DNA of 21,999 nucleotides from Rodentolepis nana (lineage: Eukaryota; Platyhelminthes; Cestoda; Cyclophyllidea; Hymenolepididae): positions 908-22,906 of the forward strand of contig UZAE01013393.1 in the NCBI GenBank assembly GCA_900617975.1, written 5' to 3'. Shown in pieces: positions 10,331 to 19,997 of this stretch. The position numbers and the translations under genes are program-made. Numbering within the stretch: position 1 is the stretch's first letter; each line of letters starts with the position of its first letter. The notes under the pieces were generated by a model. That model was not told the origin of the DNA. It was given only the letters and a program-made list of their open reading frames with translations, and did no database searches.

Positions 10331-10510
10331 AGACAGACATAAAGGTAGAAAAAAGATGAGGTGAGTACTGTGAATGATCGAATATGACAAATAGTTGAGC
10401 CATAGTAGTTTGAAGTGAGAAGTCAACTGCCGGTTAATAGATTTTTTTTTGCCGTATGAGTAAACGTTGTCCAGGGTGCACCAGGTGGAGGTTAGTCTAT
10501 CGCACACCCC
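10331..10510 (-). mobile_element. Family 1 SINE, copy D (3' part missing)
   Basis: On the minus strand this starts at 10510 with GGGGTGTGCGATAGACTAACC and runs through the normal modules to 'gtctgtct' (about 10331). It then loses similarity; the expected 3' third and shared tail are absent. The donor-like site reads GTTAGT instead of GTAAGT, and the A-run before the 'tctattaaccgg' module is nine long. LINE-mobilised elements usually lose the 5' end, so loss of the 3' end suggests a later deletion or rearrangement. Confidence 0.75.
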
Positions 10511-12164
10511 GTGAAGGCGTTATAATACATCGTAGATTTAGAGAAAATGGATAGTCTATACATCAAAGCAAAGTAGCGCATAAATACTTACTTCAATTTC
10601 CTGTTAATACTAATGATTCACCATTGTTGGTTCAAAGAGACCGCAGTTTAAGTTAACTTCAAATTTAAAATATCGTTTGTGGAAATATCGATTTGTACCT
10701 TTGAAATGATTAAGTTGTTTAAGTTTTATTACTTTATATGCTGGGAATTTGTAATTTAAATTTCTTTACAAATCATTGATAGTATTGCATAGGAGAGCCA
10801 TTTAGGCTGTGTGGATGCTAACTTTGATTGGTTTTGGTCCTTTAACTATTTGAGTTCAGGTTAAGAGAAATGAAGGAATGGTGAGCAGAGCTTGTTTCAT
10901 CCAAATGGTTTAAAGTTCTTGAAGGTCTACCGATTTATCGCCCAGCGAATGTCTGATGACATTCTGACAAGTTAAATGCTACAACCTTGCTATTAAACGA
11001 TTAATGAGTGCAGTTTTGTATTGTTTGTGTTTTGTGTTATTATCAAAGGGCGTACGTTCAAATCCTATTAATGAATTACTCAGTAAATATTCCTCTTGAA
11101 TATCATATTTCTACAAATTTGCGTCTTAAATCGACTACCTGAGATACTTTCGTACTTTTGAAAATTGGTGAACATTGATAATTTCCCTGATCAGCTTGAC
11201 AAACGAATTCATGAAGTGGTCAGTAATTCAGTTATAACTTCAAATACGAAATTTCCTTTCTGAAAAAAATTGCCCACACTCCAAAGATTCAAAAGAATGG
11301 GAGGTAGCTATAAATTGTTAATTTGGGGATTTTTAAGTGTGGTTCCACCACTGTATTCAATCACTCTAACGCTAAAGCCGATATTCAAGCTTATATTTTA
11401 CATGAAATATGATCAATTAGTTGTATGGCATTCCACAGCAGCTGTCACCATAACGAGATGGGCGTGTGTTGATGTCCCATTTTTTTTCACACATTTCAAA
11501 CCCCTCACCTCAGTTCGCACCATCACAGCATTCCTGCAGCTGTCCTTCCACCAGCATAGACTTATTCCGTTACCTCTCGTGTCACCTCCCGTCTCTCTCT
11601 CTCAACAGACACCCCTTATAAAAATTCCCAGATTAAGTGATCCAACACCTCCATTAACGCCTACCTAACTAAAAAAAGCGCTAAATCATGGGAGATTCTA
11701 TGGATGCTTTGTATTACTAGGTGAAAAAAGGACAACTTTGTTTAACGCTTTAAACTATGACCACCGCAAAAACCATAGGTTATCGCGCACCTAAACTGCC
11801 GTGTGTGTAAATATCTCCAATATAACACAGATCACAAATTTTTAGACTAATTAATTATCCTAATAAACGTCCATTTGAGGCCAGCACCCCGAGGAAAATT
11901 TTTCATTAGTTAAGAAATTCCGAGGTATGTGCGATTCAGGTCTGACCAAAATGGTCATTAGAGTATTTGATTTTATTTCTAAGATACAGCTGAATGAACT
12001 ATATTTCTATGACACACCCAGATATAGACGCTAGCATCACATAGGGGAATGACTTTCCAATGTGAGTAGTTACGAATTCTATGCAACGGATTACTTCTAT
12101 CAAAACCAGATTTTGAATTCGTGCATCAACCTGGTCAAGGCCAAACAAGTGCAAACGTGAGTTG
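10511..12164. other. Gene-free stretch
   Basis: No supportable gene. The longest open frame here (11270-11668, 132 codons) has a hydrophobic start and a Ser/Pro-rich end but no recognisable family and no splice-compatible neighbours that I can identify, so I do not call it. Confidence 0.5.
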
Positions 12165-12180
12165 AAGTTTACTGACCTGA

Positions 12181-12506
12181 GGGTGGGAGGGGGGGGGTGG
12201 ATAGACTTACCTCCTAGTGGCACACCCTATGTAGCGTATACTCATACGGCAAAAAGTCTATAAACCGGCAGTTGGCTTCTGACTTCAAACTACTACTGTA
12301 TGTCATATTCGACCAATTCCACAATACTCACTTTCCCTTTTCCCTATCTTTGTGTCTGTCTGTCTCTTTTATATCTATAAATCACTTTTCTATCCCCTCA
12401 CTCGACTTTTTGTGACTTTTTTGTTCCTTCCCTGTGTAAAACCCGAGGTCAACTAAAGGGATAATGATACCTATTATAAAGCCTGCCATTTGATATATAT
12501 ATGAAT
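12181..12506 (+). mobile_element. Family 1 SINE, copy E
   Basis: About 326 bp in normal module order. The 5' end is altered to a G-rich run (GGGTGGGAGG plus G's to 12197) before ATAGACTTACC. The tail reads AATGATACCTATTATAAAGCCTGCCATTTGA, whose AAAGCC form matches the LINE more closely than the AACGCC form of copies A and C. Flanks AAGTTTACTGACCTGA (12165-12180) and AAGTTTACCGACTTAA (12507-12522) form a degenerate 16-bp target-site duplication with three differences. Confidence 0.85.
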
Positions 12507-12522
12507 AAGTTTACCGACTTAA

Positions 12523-15500
12523 ATTCTAATATCCTATATTCGACAATAATCCAATATATGTAAATGCTTATCAATATCATATAAATTGAAATGTAACTTA
12601 TGAAGAAAATACAACGTACATACCCTATAATCGGTCCCCTTTTCCATGTTTTTTTGGGTTGCGAGAACACACGCTTAGTTCAGTCTACATGCAAACATCT
12701 TCTTACAAGAGACTCAAACGAACTCATCCATATTCCTAAGATATAATTGGTGATGCTCATATTCGATATCTTTACCGTCCCATAAGGATCTTTGGGGGGT
12801 CTAAGAGCTGTATGCGGTGCCATAGGATACCAAACATGAACGTAATGGAAATGTATTCCACTGTCGAATATCTAATATTCTTGAGAATTACCCATTTGAC
12901 GATTTAGATAAGTCTATCTTAACATATACCCAGTATAACATTTTTCACCTTTGATCCAGTTTATCCTCTGGGATTCTCTGGCGATTTTACCTAATGAATT
13001 AAATCTCGTGCATGAAAGCAGGAACCACTGATCCGAGTTAGAATTAAGATCCCGATATCACTTCAAATGTCAACCCTATCAGGATAGAGCTCATAACTAC
13101 TGATTGGCGCCGTGAAAGGGGGAGAGGGGGGGGCGAATTTTTGCCTGACTTTGTAATTAATTGACATGTGGGTATACTTGCATTTATAGTTTATTTAGTG
13201 GTTTCGTACGCCTAACATAGGCGCCATGCTAATCGTAAGCAAATCTCGTTTAATGCACGTAGTCTAGAAACTATGCAATTCGATTTTTAAATGATGGCTC
13301 GTCTAATGAGAATGGACAAATTGAGTGGATATAAAATTTTAAGTTATTGCCGAAGCCCTATTTTGGGGGTATACATGGCTTCAAAATTTGCTTTGAGACC
13401 AAGATGCGCTATTATTGTAGTAGTAATGGGGCTATTCTGCAAGGTCAGGGTCAAAATTCGTTGATGATCAATGCATGTTCAGGGGGAGGGGGTCCATAAC
13501 TGTCCAAAACCGATTGCTTGTTCAACCGGATAGGTATTTTAAAGGTAGGATTCTCATTTAGCTGCCTTAAAATGCACCCCTATTTTTGTGCAAAATTATC
13601 TTAACGAGATTGGAAAGTTTGCCCTCAACAACAGCCAGCTTTCCATTCTTTTGATTGGTCAAAGATGGTTAATACTAGCCGTATTATACGATTTGCCCAC
13701 AAGGCATTCAATATTACATTTACCAAAGACTTCAAAGCCCTTTTGAAGCTTCGAGAAATTCACCTGAGTCTATTTATTTTCATGATATATTTATGCGAAT
13801 GAGCTGAATTTCATTAATAACGCCATTTGATACAAAGTGATCCTTTATATCTTGAAATCTTCAGAACGTAATATCAGAACGTAATAAATTTATTCTCTAC
13901 ATATTCTCTCATAAGCCTCTTTCCGATACCACAACTGTTTATTTAAAGACGATCAAGTAGCCTTTTGATTCATCATTGTTACAGCCACAACCCCCCCCCC
14001 CTCTCCCTCCTCCCCAAACCTATTAATGATCAAAGTGCGTGGAGATTTGTCAAACTAACACCGGGAGTGGTACGAGCCGTCCCATTTTGACTAATTTCAG
14101 TGCCCAAGCCATAATGTCTGACCGCCATCTGCCTTGATGAGGAGACTTCAATCCCCTCTTCCTATTTTGACAAATGAACTTGCAGTGGCCACAAACTACT
14201 CTCGTCATGTATAAATGATAGAGTACTCCACAAAGCAGTACCTTTGCAGCTGTTCGGTCACAGACACCCCCACGTCATTGCGCATAAGGTGGAATGATAA
14301 TGTCAACATCCAATTAGCACTCTATTGGTAGGCATTGATGTTATTGGTAATTGAAAGGGGTCATTGCTACATTGCTACTTAACTGATGCACTTAATAAGG
14401 GTGATTATTGAATCTGCTAAGTGAATTAACGACAGCGATCTAGAAGAACTTCTATCGTGAGTAACATTATACTGACAATACCAATTGCGTAAATAATGCA
14501 GTATTTAACTAATTATTCTACCAATCCAAAACCCAAGAATTCGCTACTCTTGGAATGTAGTTCAGTTTATGAAATAACCGATAAACAAGGGAGCAATAGC
14601 ACCCAATTTACACATCGGAGAAGCTTAAGTCGTGCACCCTTCATTAGAAGACGATTTTACCTTTAATTGCGGGCAATTTTGGTGCATTGGAATGAGCAAT
14701 CATGTGATAGCCTACTGAAATCGATTCCACTCGTTTCTTGTAATTATCTAAAGTCTATTCATAGCTTAGTTAAGTGAATGCGTTCCAAAAGACTTCATTA
14801 GTTATCCAATGAGTGCATTTTGTTATTCCCTCTTTCCACAAATTAATGGTTCAGTCCATAAGGAAGCACGCAAGTACCAGATTTTTCAGTTCCCAGCTGT
14901 TTTTGGTTTTTGTTACCTTCGTCAAATTGCTTATCATTTTGAGTTCATTAAGCCCATATGCAATGACTTAACATTTTTTACAGAAACCTGATAATAAAAT
15001 AAAACAGAATTGGTATTAGAAAAAAAGACTCGTTTCGTTAAAAAAATTCGAAGAACATGAAAATCCCCGCAGTAAGGTAATAGGAACGTTTGACAACTTT
15101 CGATGGTGACAAAAATTTAATAAATTCTGTCCGAATAAACGAATATTATTTTATAATTTAATAAATAAGCTTTCTTCTTCTCCTTCCAGGAAAGCATGGA
15201 TGTTCATTGTTACCACCAGAGAGTTAATGACTATTTTTAATTGGGATGACAGAATTGTCAGATTTTGAATCAATTCTATTGGCCAACTGGCCGTCGAAAA
15301 AACTGCACATCCCAAGTTTGTGGCAAATGTCACCTCCTAATTAGTTCCGTGGTGTCGTTAATCAACACCGAATCCCTACCTCATTAGACTCTTTCTGATT
15401 TTTAATCTCCTTTGTTTCGGTTGAAACAAGGCGCTTCATTTCAATTGGACATTTTGATGAAAATTAAATTTAGCAAATTTAATGCCTACTAATTTAAAAC

Positions 15501-15540
15501 TATTTCCAGGATTTGATATTATTGTCAAATAGTATATTTT
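12523..15540. other. Gene-free stretch (3 kb)
   Basis: The longest stretch without a repeat or gene I can name. It contains C11 at 13991-14001, a perfect 13-bp tandem duplication TCAGAACGTAATA at 13861-13886, and a block at 14322-14378 with doubled TATTGGTA and CATTGCTA words. Small ORFs here (for example 14809-14991) are unremarkable. Confidence 0.55.
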
Positions 15541-15555
15541 AACGTACTCATTACA

Positions 15556-16771
15556 GCCACAGAGGTGACGCTCAAACCACTCGAGAAGGCACACAACCAA
15601 GCATCACGACTAATTACTGGAGGGATAAAATTAACACCCATTGATGCAATGCTCCTAGTTACAGGAAGCACCACAATAGGTTCCTTTGTCAAAGAAATGG
15701 CCTTGATCTTGTATAAAAATCTACTGCGCATCCCCATGGATAAGTTCTTCAGCACCTATGAGAATAGACCAAGACATCTGAAAACGCAATCTGGTCTAAT
15801 ACAGAAAGCCATAGAACTGAAGAAAGAATTATAAATCGATGACAAACCAAAAAGCCTCCCTCTACCCATGAACCCATTAGCAGATACTGATGTAGCGTGT
15901 TGCACCAAACTGCTTGACTTCTTCAAGAAATCAAACACCCCTCCAGAGCAAATGCGCTCACTGGCCCTTGAGACAATCAATGTCAACTATACTGCAGATC
16001 AATGGCTCAAAGTCTTTACTAATGGGTCATACATAGAAAACCAAGCAAACGTTGGTGCAGGTGTCTATTCTGAACTCTTCTCTTTCTATGCAACAGAGGG
16101 ACACAATAGATCCGCTTTTGAAGGAGAAGTAGAGGCCAGTAGGATAGCACTATGCCAATTATGTTGCCTGGATACGAAATTCACCAAAGCGGTGATACTT
16201 TCGGACTCACAGTCAGCAATAAACTCAATTGGAAGTGGAGAGCCACCCAAAACAGTTGAGATATACGAATGTAGGAAACTCTATCAGCTGCTGAGAAAGA
16301 AAAACAAAACAGTGGTCCTACAATGGATTCCTGGTCACTGTGGCATTAAAGGCAATGAGTTTTGCTGACACACTTGCTGAGAAGGGGACAACGATTTTGC
16401 AATGCATAGACCGACCGATGTCTTTCCACACAATGAAAGCCTTTATCAGGAGAGAATTCCAGATCTCAAGATGCAACGAACTTAAAGCTCGAACAACGGC
16501 ACTCTTCGACATAGCCGACTGGCCAAGAATCGAAGCCGTTTCTGAGTTTAGACTACGTACCGGACATGATTGCTTGGCAAAACGCCTTCACAGATTGGGA
16601 GTATACACCCAACCCACATGCCCCCTATGTAACCTACAGGAGGAAATGGAGAAGACCCACCTGATTCGATGTCCAGCCCTAAAGACAACGGCGGAAAGCC
16701 AGAGATACTGGGAAGCAAGAAGACAGCTAATTAACTGTTATATATGTACCCCCCCCCATGGGGGAAGCTGA
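15556..16771 (+). pseudogene. LINE ORF2 C-terminus: RT end, RNase H, CCHC (broken)
   Basis: The frame opens in the post-catalytic part of the reverse transcriptase; the hallmark is QASRLITGG...TPIDAMLLVTG (from about 15598). An in-frame TAA at 15832-15834 interrupts it. The RNase H domain lies in the same frame from about 15991. Its first catalytic Asp is replaced by Asn (FTNGS, codon at 16021). The Glu (GEVEA, codon at 16126) and the next Asp (LSDSQSA, codon at 16204) are kept. A one-base shift in a four-T run (16360-16363) moves the rest, including the final catalytic Asp (codon 16367), into another frame. That frame then carries RTGHDCLAKRLHRLG and a C-X2-C-X9-H-X3-C knuckle (CPLC...HLIRC), ending with TGA at 16769-16771. 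In living relatives this protein copies the element's RNA at the target site and removes RNA from hybrids. Here the stop, the Asp loss, the shift and the 5' truncation rule out function. The single-T shift alone could be a sequencing error. Confidence 0.88.
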
Positions 16772-16828
16772 AGTCAAAGTTTAAGTGCTAATGATAAATA
16801 TCATAAAGCCTGCCATTTGAAATAATAA
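16764..16828 (+). repeat. LINE 3' tail shared with family 1 SINEs
   Basis: It begins at the final codons (GAAGCTGAAGTCA), then GCTAATGATAAATATCATAAAG, GCCTGCCATTTGAAAT and the AAT repeat. The same string, with few changes, ends SINE copies A, B, C, E and F. It contains a TGATA-AA-TATCA inverted repeat. By analogy with known LINE/SINE pairs, such tails are what the LINE's reverse transcriptase recognises. That role here is inference. Confidence 0.8.
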
Positions 16829-17225
16829 TAATCAATAAATAAGTTTCTACCTAGGAACCATATGCACATAAATTGATTTTTGATTTTTCAGATGAGAGAT
16901 TATTGATATTTTGGATCAGTCAAGTCAAAGAAAAATTTGAGCTGAACATTTTCAATTTTCTTATCAGTGAGCGAGTTTGAGATGAATAGACAAGGATCAA
17001 AACTCAAACCAAAGCTAAAATAATTGGGTGTCTCATATTTCTCTACACTTTCGTCAATCCAATTTAGATTTATAGCAGTTCTCGACAACATCAAACCACA
17101 CCTAAAAAATCGTTTCCTATCTGGAGCCGCATTCTATCTCAAAGTTTCCATTAAGTCCAGCATCCAAGAGTACTTATTCAGCAACATCACCGCAACGCAC
17201 TTACTAATTTCAACTAACCTCCTCA

Positions 17226-17254
17226 CCCCCCCCCCCCCCCCCCCCCCCCCCCCC
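17226..17254. repeat. Poly-C tract, 29 bases
   Basis: An uninterrupted run of 29 C on the plus strand, the longest homopolymer in the window. Its length is prone to miscounting by sequencing. Confidence 0.95.
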
Positions 17255-17399
17255 ACCTCCCTCACCCATTTGATATATAAGTTGATTTTATTCATTGAAA
17301 ATTCATGTGTAAATGTTCCGTGGGTATAATTTTCAAACAAAAGATTGCGTGCAAATTGTCCTTCGTGATCATGTATGCGGTAGCTCTGAAGGAATTTGC

Positions 17400-17416
17400 G
17401 TGTGTGTGTGTGTGTG
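17400..17416. repeat. GT microsatellite
   Basis: (GT)8 plus one base within GC-richer flanks. Confidence 0.9.
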
Positions 17417-17651
17417 CTTATGTGCATAATTTAAGAGTGCGCGCGAACGAGCGAGACGCAGAGGCATGGGGGAAAGACTGTAGGAAGTAAGAATGGAGAC
17501 TGCGGCTCCCTTCTACCAAACAAGGTGTGCTAACAGGGAAATGGCTTGCGTGCTATCGGTGAAATAGAATTTAAAATTCACAGCATGCAAGTGCCAAACT
17601 TTTCCCTCTCCATTTGCGCCCTGCTATAAAATTTTGGTTTAAAAGCATATT

Positions 17652-17679
17652 TGTGTGTGTGAGAGAGAGAGTGTGTGTG
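17652..17679. repeat. Compound GT/GA microsatellite
   Basis: GT repeats, then GA repeats, then GT repeats again in one uninterrupted compound tract. Confidence 0.9.
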
Positions 17680-18258
17680 CAATAGAGAGGGAAATTAATA
17701 GGGAAGTCCATTTCAAAGGGGGTGTGTTTCAGTAATCAGGTGATTGCAACCTCCAGGCAATAAGTTGAAGCAGTATTGAAGAGATATTAATGGTTATGAG
17801 AAAGTTGGGTGAATTGTGAAAACAGGTAGTTATTCATAATTCAGTAGCGCTTAAATAAACGCCAACTTTCAAAATAACGTATCTTTAAAAGAATTACTGC
17901 ATTTTTGGAGGGGGAGAGGGTCTATTTGCATGTCTAGAGTTTAAGAGAAAAACAAACGTGAGGCAAACAAAAGCAAAAGTTTGAGGGTAGACTTTTTACC
18001 TGAATGCATACGTTTTTGTTCAGGCGATTAAATGTAAATCAGTTGTGTACTCTATGAAACGTAGCCAGTTAATCATTTTGTTATTGGCGGGGTGTGCGAT
18101 AGACTTACCTCCATGTGGTGCTCCCTGGGCAACGAATACTCATACGGCAAAAAAACGCCCTGGGCAACGTATACTCATACGGCAAAAAGTCTATTAATAT
18201 GGCTATTGACTTCTGACTTCAAACTACCATCACCCCATTGTATGGCAGTGACTTCTAG

Positions 18259-18365
18259 CTTCAAAGACAAAAAAGTCTATTGATCGGCAGTTGACTTCTG
18301 ACTTGCAAAAAGTCTATTGATCGGCAGTTGACTTCTGACTTCAAACTACCATCACCCCACTCTAT
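18259..18365 (+). repeat. 107-bp direct repeat, first copy
   Basis: Identical base for base to 18963-19069. It includes two unusual module junctions (CTTCAAAGACAAAAAAG and GACTTGCAAAAAG), so the repeat was copied after those junctions had formed. Confidence 0.9.
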
Positions 18366-18962
18366 ATCATATTCGACTATTTTTACAGTACTCACCTCAC
18401 CTTTGTCCATATTCGACCATTTCACAGTACTCACCTCACCTTTTTTCTTAAATTCGACCACTTCAACAGTACTCATCTTACCTTTTCTCTTCGACTTCTC
18501 ACTTCAAACTACCATCACCCCACTGTATGTCAAATTCGACCCCTTCCACAGTACTCACCTCACCTTTGCTCTACTGTCGACTTCTTCCACAGTACTAACC
18601 TCACCTTTTTTCTACCTATTTCTCACTTCAAACTACCATCACCCCACTGTATGTCATATACCTCTGACTTCAAACTACCATCACCCCACTGTATGTCATA
18701 TTTCACCACTTCCACAGTACTCACCTCGCCTTTTTTCTACCTTCAGTTGACTCTGACCCCACTGTATGTCATATTCGACTAAGGCAGTTGACTTCTCACT
18801 TCAAACTACCATCACCTCACTTATGTCATATTCGACCCCTTTCACAGTAATCATCTTACCTTACTGTGTCATATTCGACTACTTCCACAGTACTCACCTC
18901 ACCTACAGTTGACTTCTCACTTCAAACTACCATGACCCCACTGTACGGTAGTTGACTTCTGA

Positions 18963-19069
18963 CTTCAAAGACAAAAAAGTCTATTGATCGGCAGTTGACT
19001 TCTGACTTGCAAAAAGTCTATTGATCGGCAGTTGACTTCTGACTTCAAACTACCATCACCCCACTCTAT
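18963..19069 (+). repeat. 107-bp direct repeat, second copy
   Basis: Second copy of the block at 18259-18365, exactly 704 bp downstream. No differences were seen by eye, which points to a recent event relative to the diverged single modules around it. Confidence 0.9.
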
Positions 19070-19950
19070 TACTTTAACGGTACAAGTCTATTAACTGGCA
19101 GTTGACTTCTCACTTCAAACTAACAAGTCTATCAACCGGCAGTTGACTTCTGACTTCAAACTACGTCTATCAACCGGCAGTTGACTTCTCACTTCAAACT
19201 ACCAATCACCCCACTGTATGTCATATTCGACTACTTCCAGAGTACTCTACAGTACGTCATATTCTACCACTTCCACAATACTCACCTTACCCTTTTTCTC
19301 TGCCTTTGTGCCCGTCTATCTCTTGCATCCTTGAATCACTTTTCTGTTCCCCCTCTCGAATTTTTCTCACTTTGATGTTTCTCCCCTCTGTGAAATCCGA
19401 AATCAGCTAAAGGACTATTATAAGGCCTCCCATTTGAAATAAAATAAATTAATTTTGCTATTGGACATTATTAGTAATAGTGTACAATTTTTTCGTTTTA
19501 AAAAGTTAATGAGCTAATAATGAAAAGCCATTTGGGATCATTGAATACTGTATTTATTCAATAATTCTCTTTTCCTAATATTTAGCTCTCTCTCTTAACA
19601 TGGTATAGCTGCAAGAGTTTAAAAAACACTAGATGGAATTTTTTTCCAACTTCCTTAAGAGACGTTTTGTTGGAGTTGATTGCTCAAACACGTTGTAATT
19701 ACAATTTCGGCCAATTCAACAATCAAACCCAACACAACATTGGCCCATGTAGAAAGTGTAAAAATCTCACCATCCAAAGGTCAGATTCGTTAACATTTAT
19801 CCCTAATTGGTATGTGATTATGTGTGATGTAGCCACTAGCACAGGGACAAAATCTCAGAGGAAAAACTCCTTTGTGGCTGCTAATGGAAAGCTGAAACGG
19901 CAAATTGGTTAATCCAATGCTTGTTGTTGCCTGGTTCAGTGGTTGAGGTA

Positions 19951-19997
19951 GGGGAGGTGGGGAGTGGGGTGGGGGGGGGGGGGGTTGGGAAGGAGGG
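19951..19997 (+). other. G-rich tract, G-quadruplex-capable
   Basis: At least five runs of three or more G, including G14 (19971-19984), separated by loops of 1-3 bases. This satisfies the usual G3+N1-7 quadruplex pattern on the plus strand. Confidence 0.7.

Larger units (their letters stand above)
15541..16843 (+). mobile_element. 5'-truncated non-LTR retrotransposon (LINE) remnant
   Basis: The 3' end of an I/Jockey-superfamily LINE. It contains the C-terminal end of the reverse transcriptase protein, an RNase H domain, a CCHC knuckle, a very short 3' UTR, and an AAT/AATA-rich end (16821-16843). The 5' boundary is approximate: similarity to LINE protein begins near 15556. No convincing target-site duplication was found. 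Its last ~60 bp are shared with the family 1 SINEs. This copy is dead, as detailed under the pseudogene entry. The lineage placement rests on domain order and motif style, not on a database search. Confidence 0.85.
16844..18074. other. Gene-free stretch with simple repeats
   Basis: No gene. It holds a poly-C tract and GT/GA microsatellites listed separately. Frames spanning the poly-C (17024-17427, both strands) encode homopolymer proline or glycine and are artefacts of that tract. Confidence 0.65.
18088..19451 (+). mobile_element. Family 1 SINE, internally expanded copy F (1.36 kb)
   Basis: It opens with the standard head (GGGGTGTGCGATAGACTTACC, from 18089) and closes with the standard 3' third and tail (about 19280-19451, ending CCATTTGAAAT plus an AT-rich end). 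Between them the internal modules are repeated irregularly. There are at least eleven 'cttcaaac' modules (18218-19192), about ten CAGTACTC-type modules followed by 'acctcacctttt', and several 'tctatt..ccggcagttgactt' modules. The 'ccctgggcaacg..tactcatacggcaaaaa' head segment is duplicated. Flanks ATTTTGTTATTGG (18075-18087) and ATTTTGCTATTGG (19452-19464) form a 13-bp target-site duplication with one mismatch, so the whole array behaves as one insertion. The 140-codon frame at 18328-18750 is read-through of repeats, not a gene. Confidence 0.85.

Noticed and set aside
11056..11065. B-box-like GTTCAAATCC, considered as a tRNA gene
   Set aside because: The T-stem does not pair, and there is no A box or acceptor stem at the right distance.
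11270..11668. 132-codon frame, the second longest outside the repeats
   Set aside because: No recognisable motif, no codon-use signal I can judge by eye, and no linked exons. Plausible by chance in 22 kb.
17024..17427. Overlapping open frames on both strands with polyproline or polyglycine
   Set aside because: They exist because the 29-base C tract contains no stop. The flanking residues match no known domain.
18328..18750. 140-codon open frame
   Set aside because: It lies wholly within the expanded SINE array. Its protein is a read-through of the same modules and has no family resemblance.
18088..19451. CRISPR-like repeat array
   Set aside because: Modules vary in length, order and sequence with no constant repeat/unique spacer pattern, and the context is an animal genome with LINE and SINE elements.
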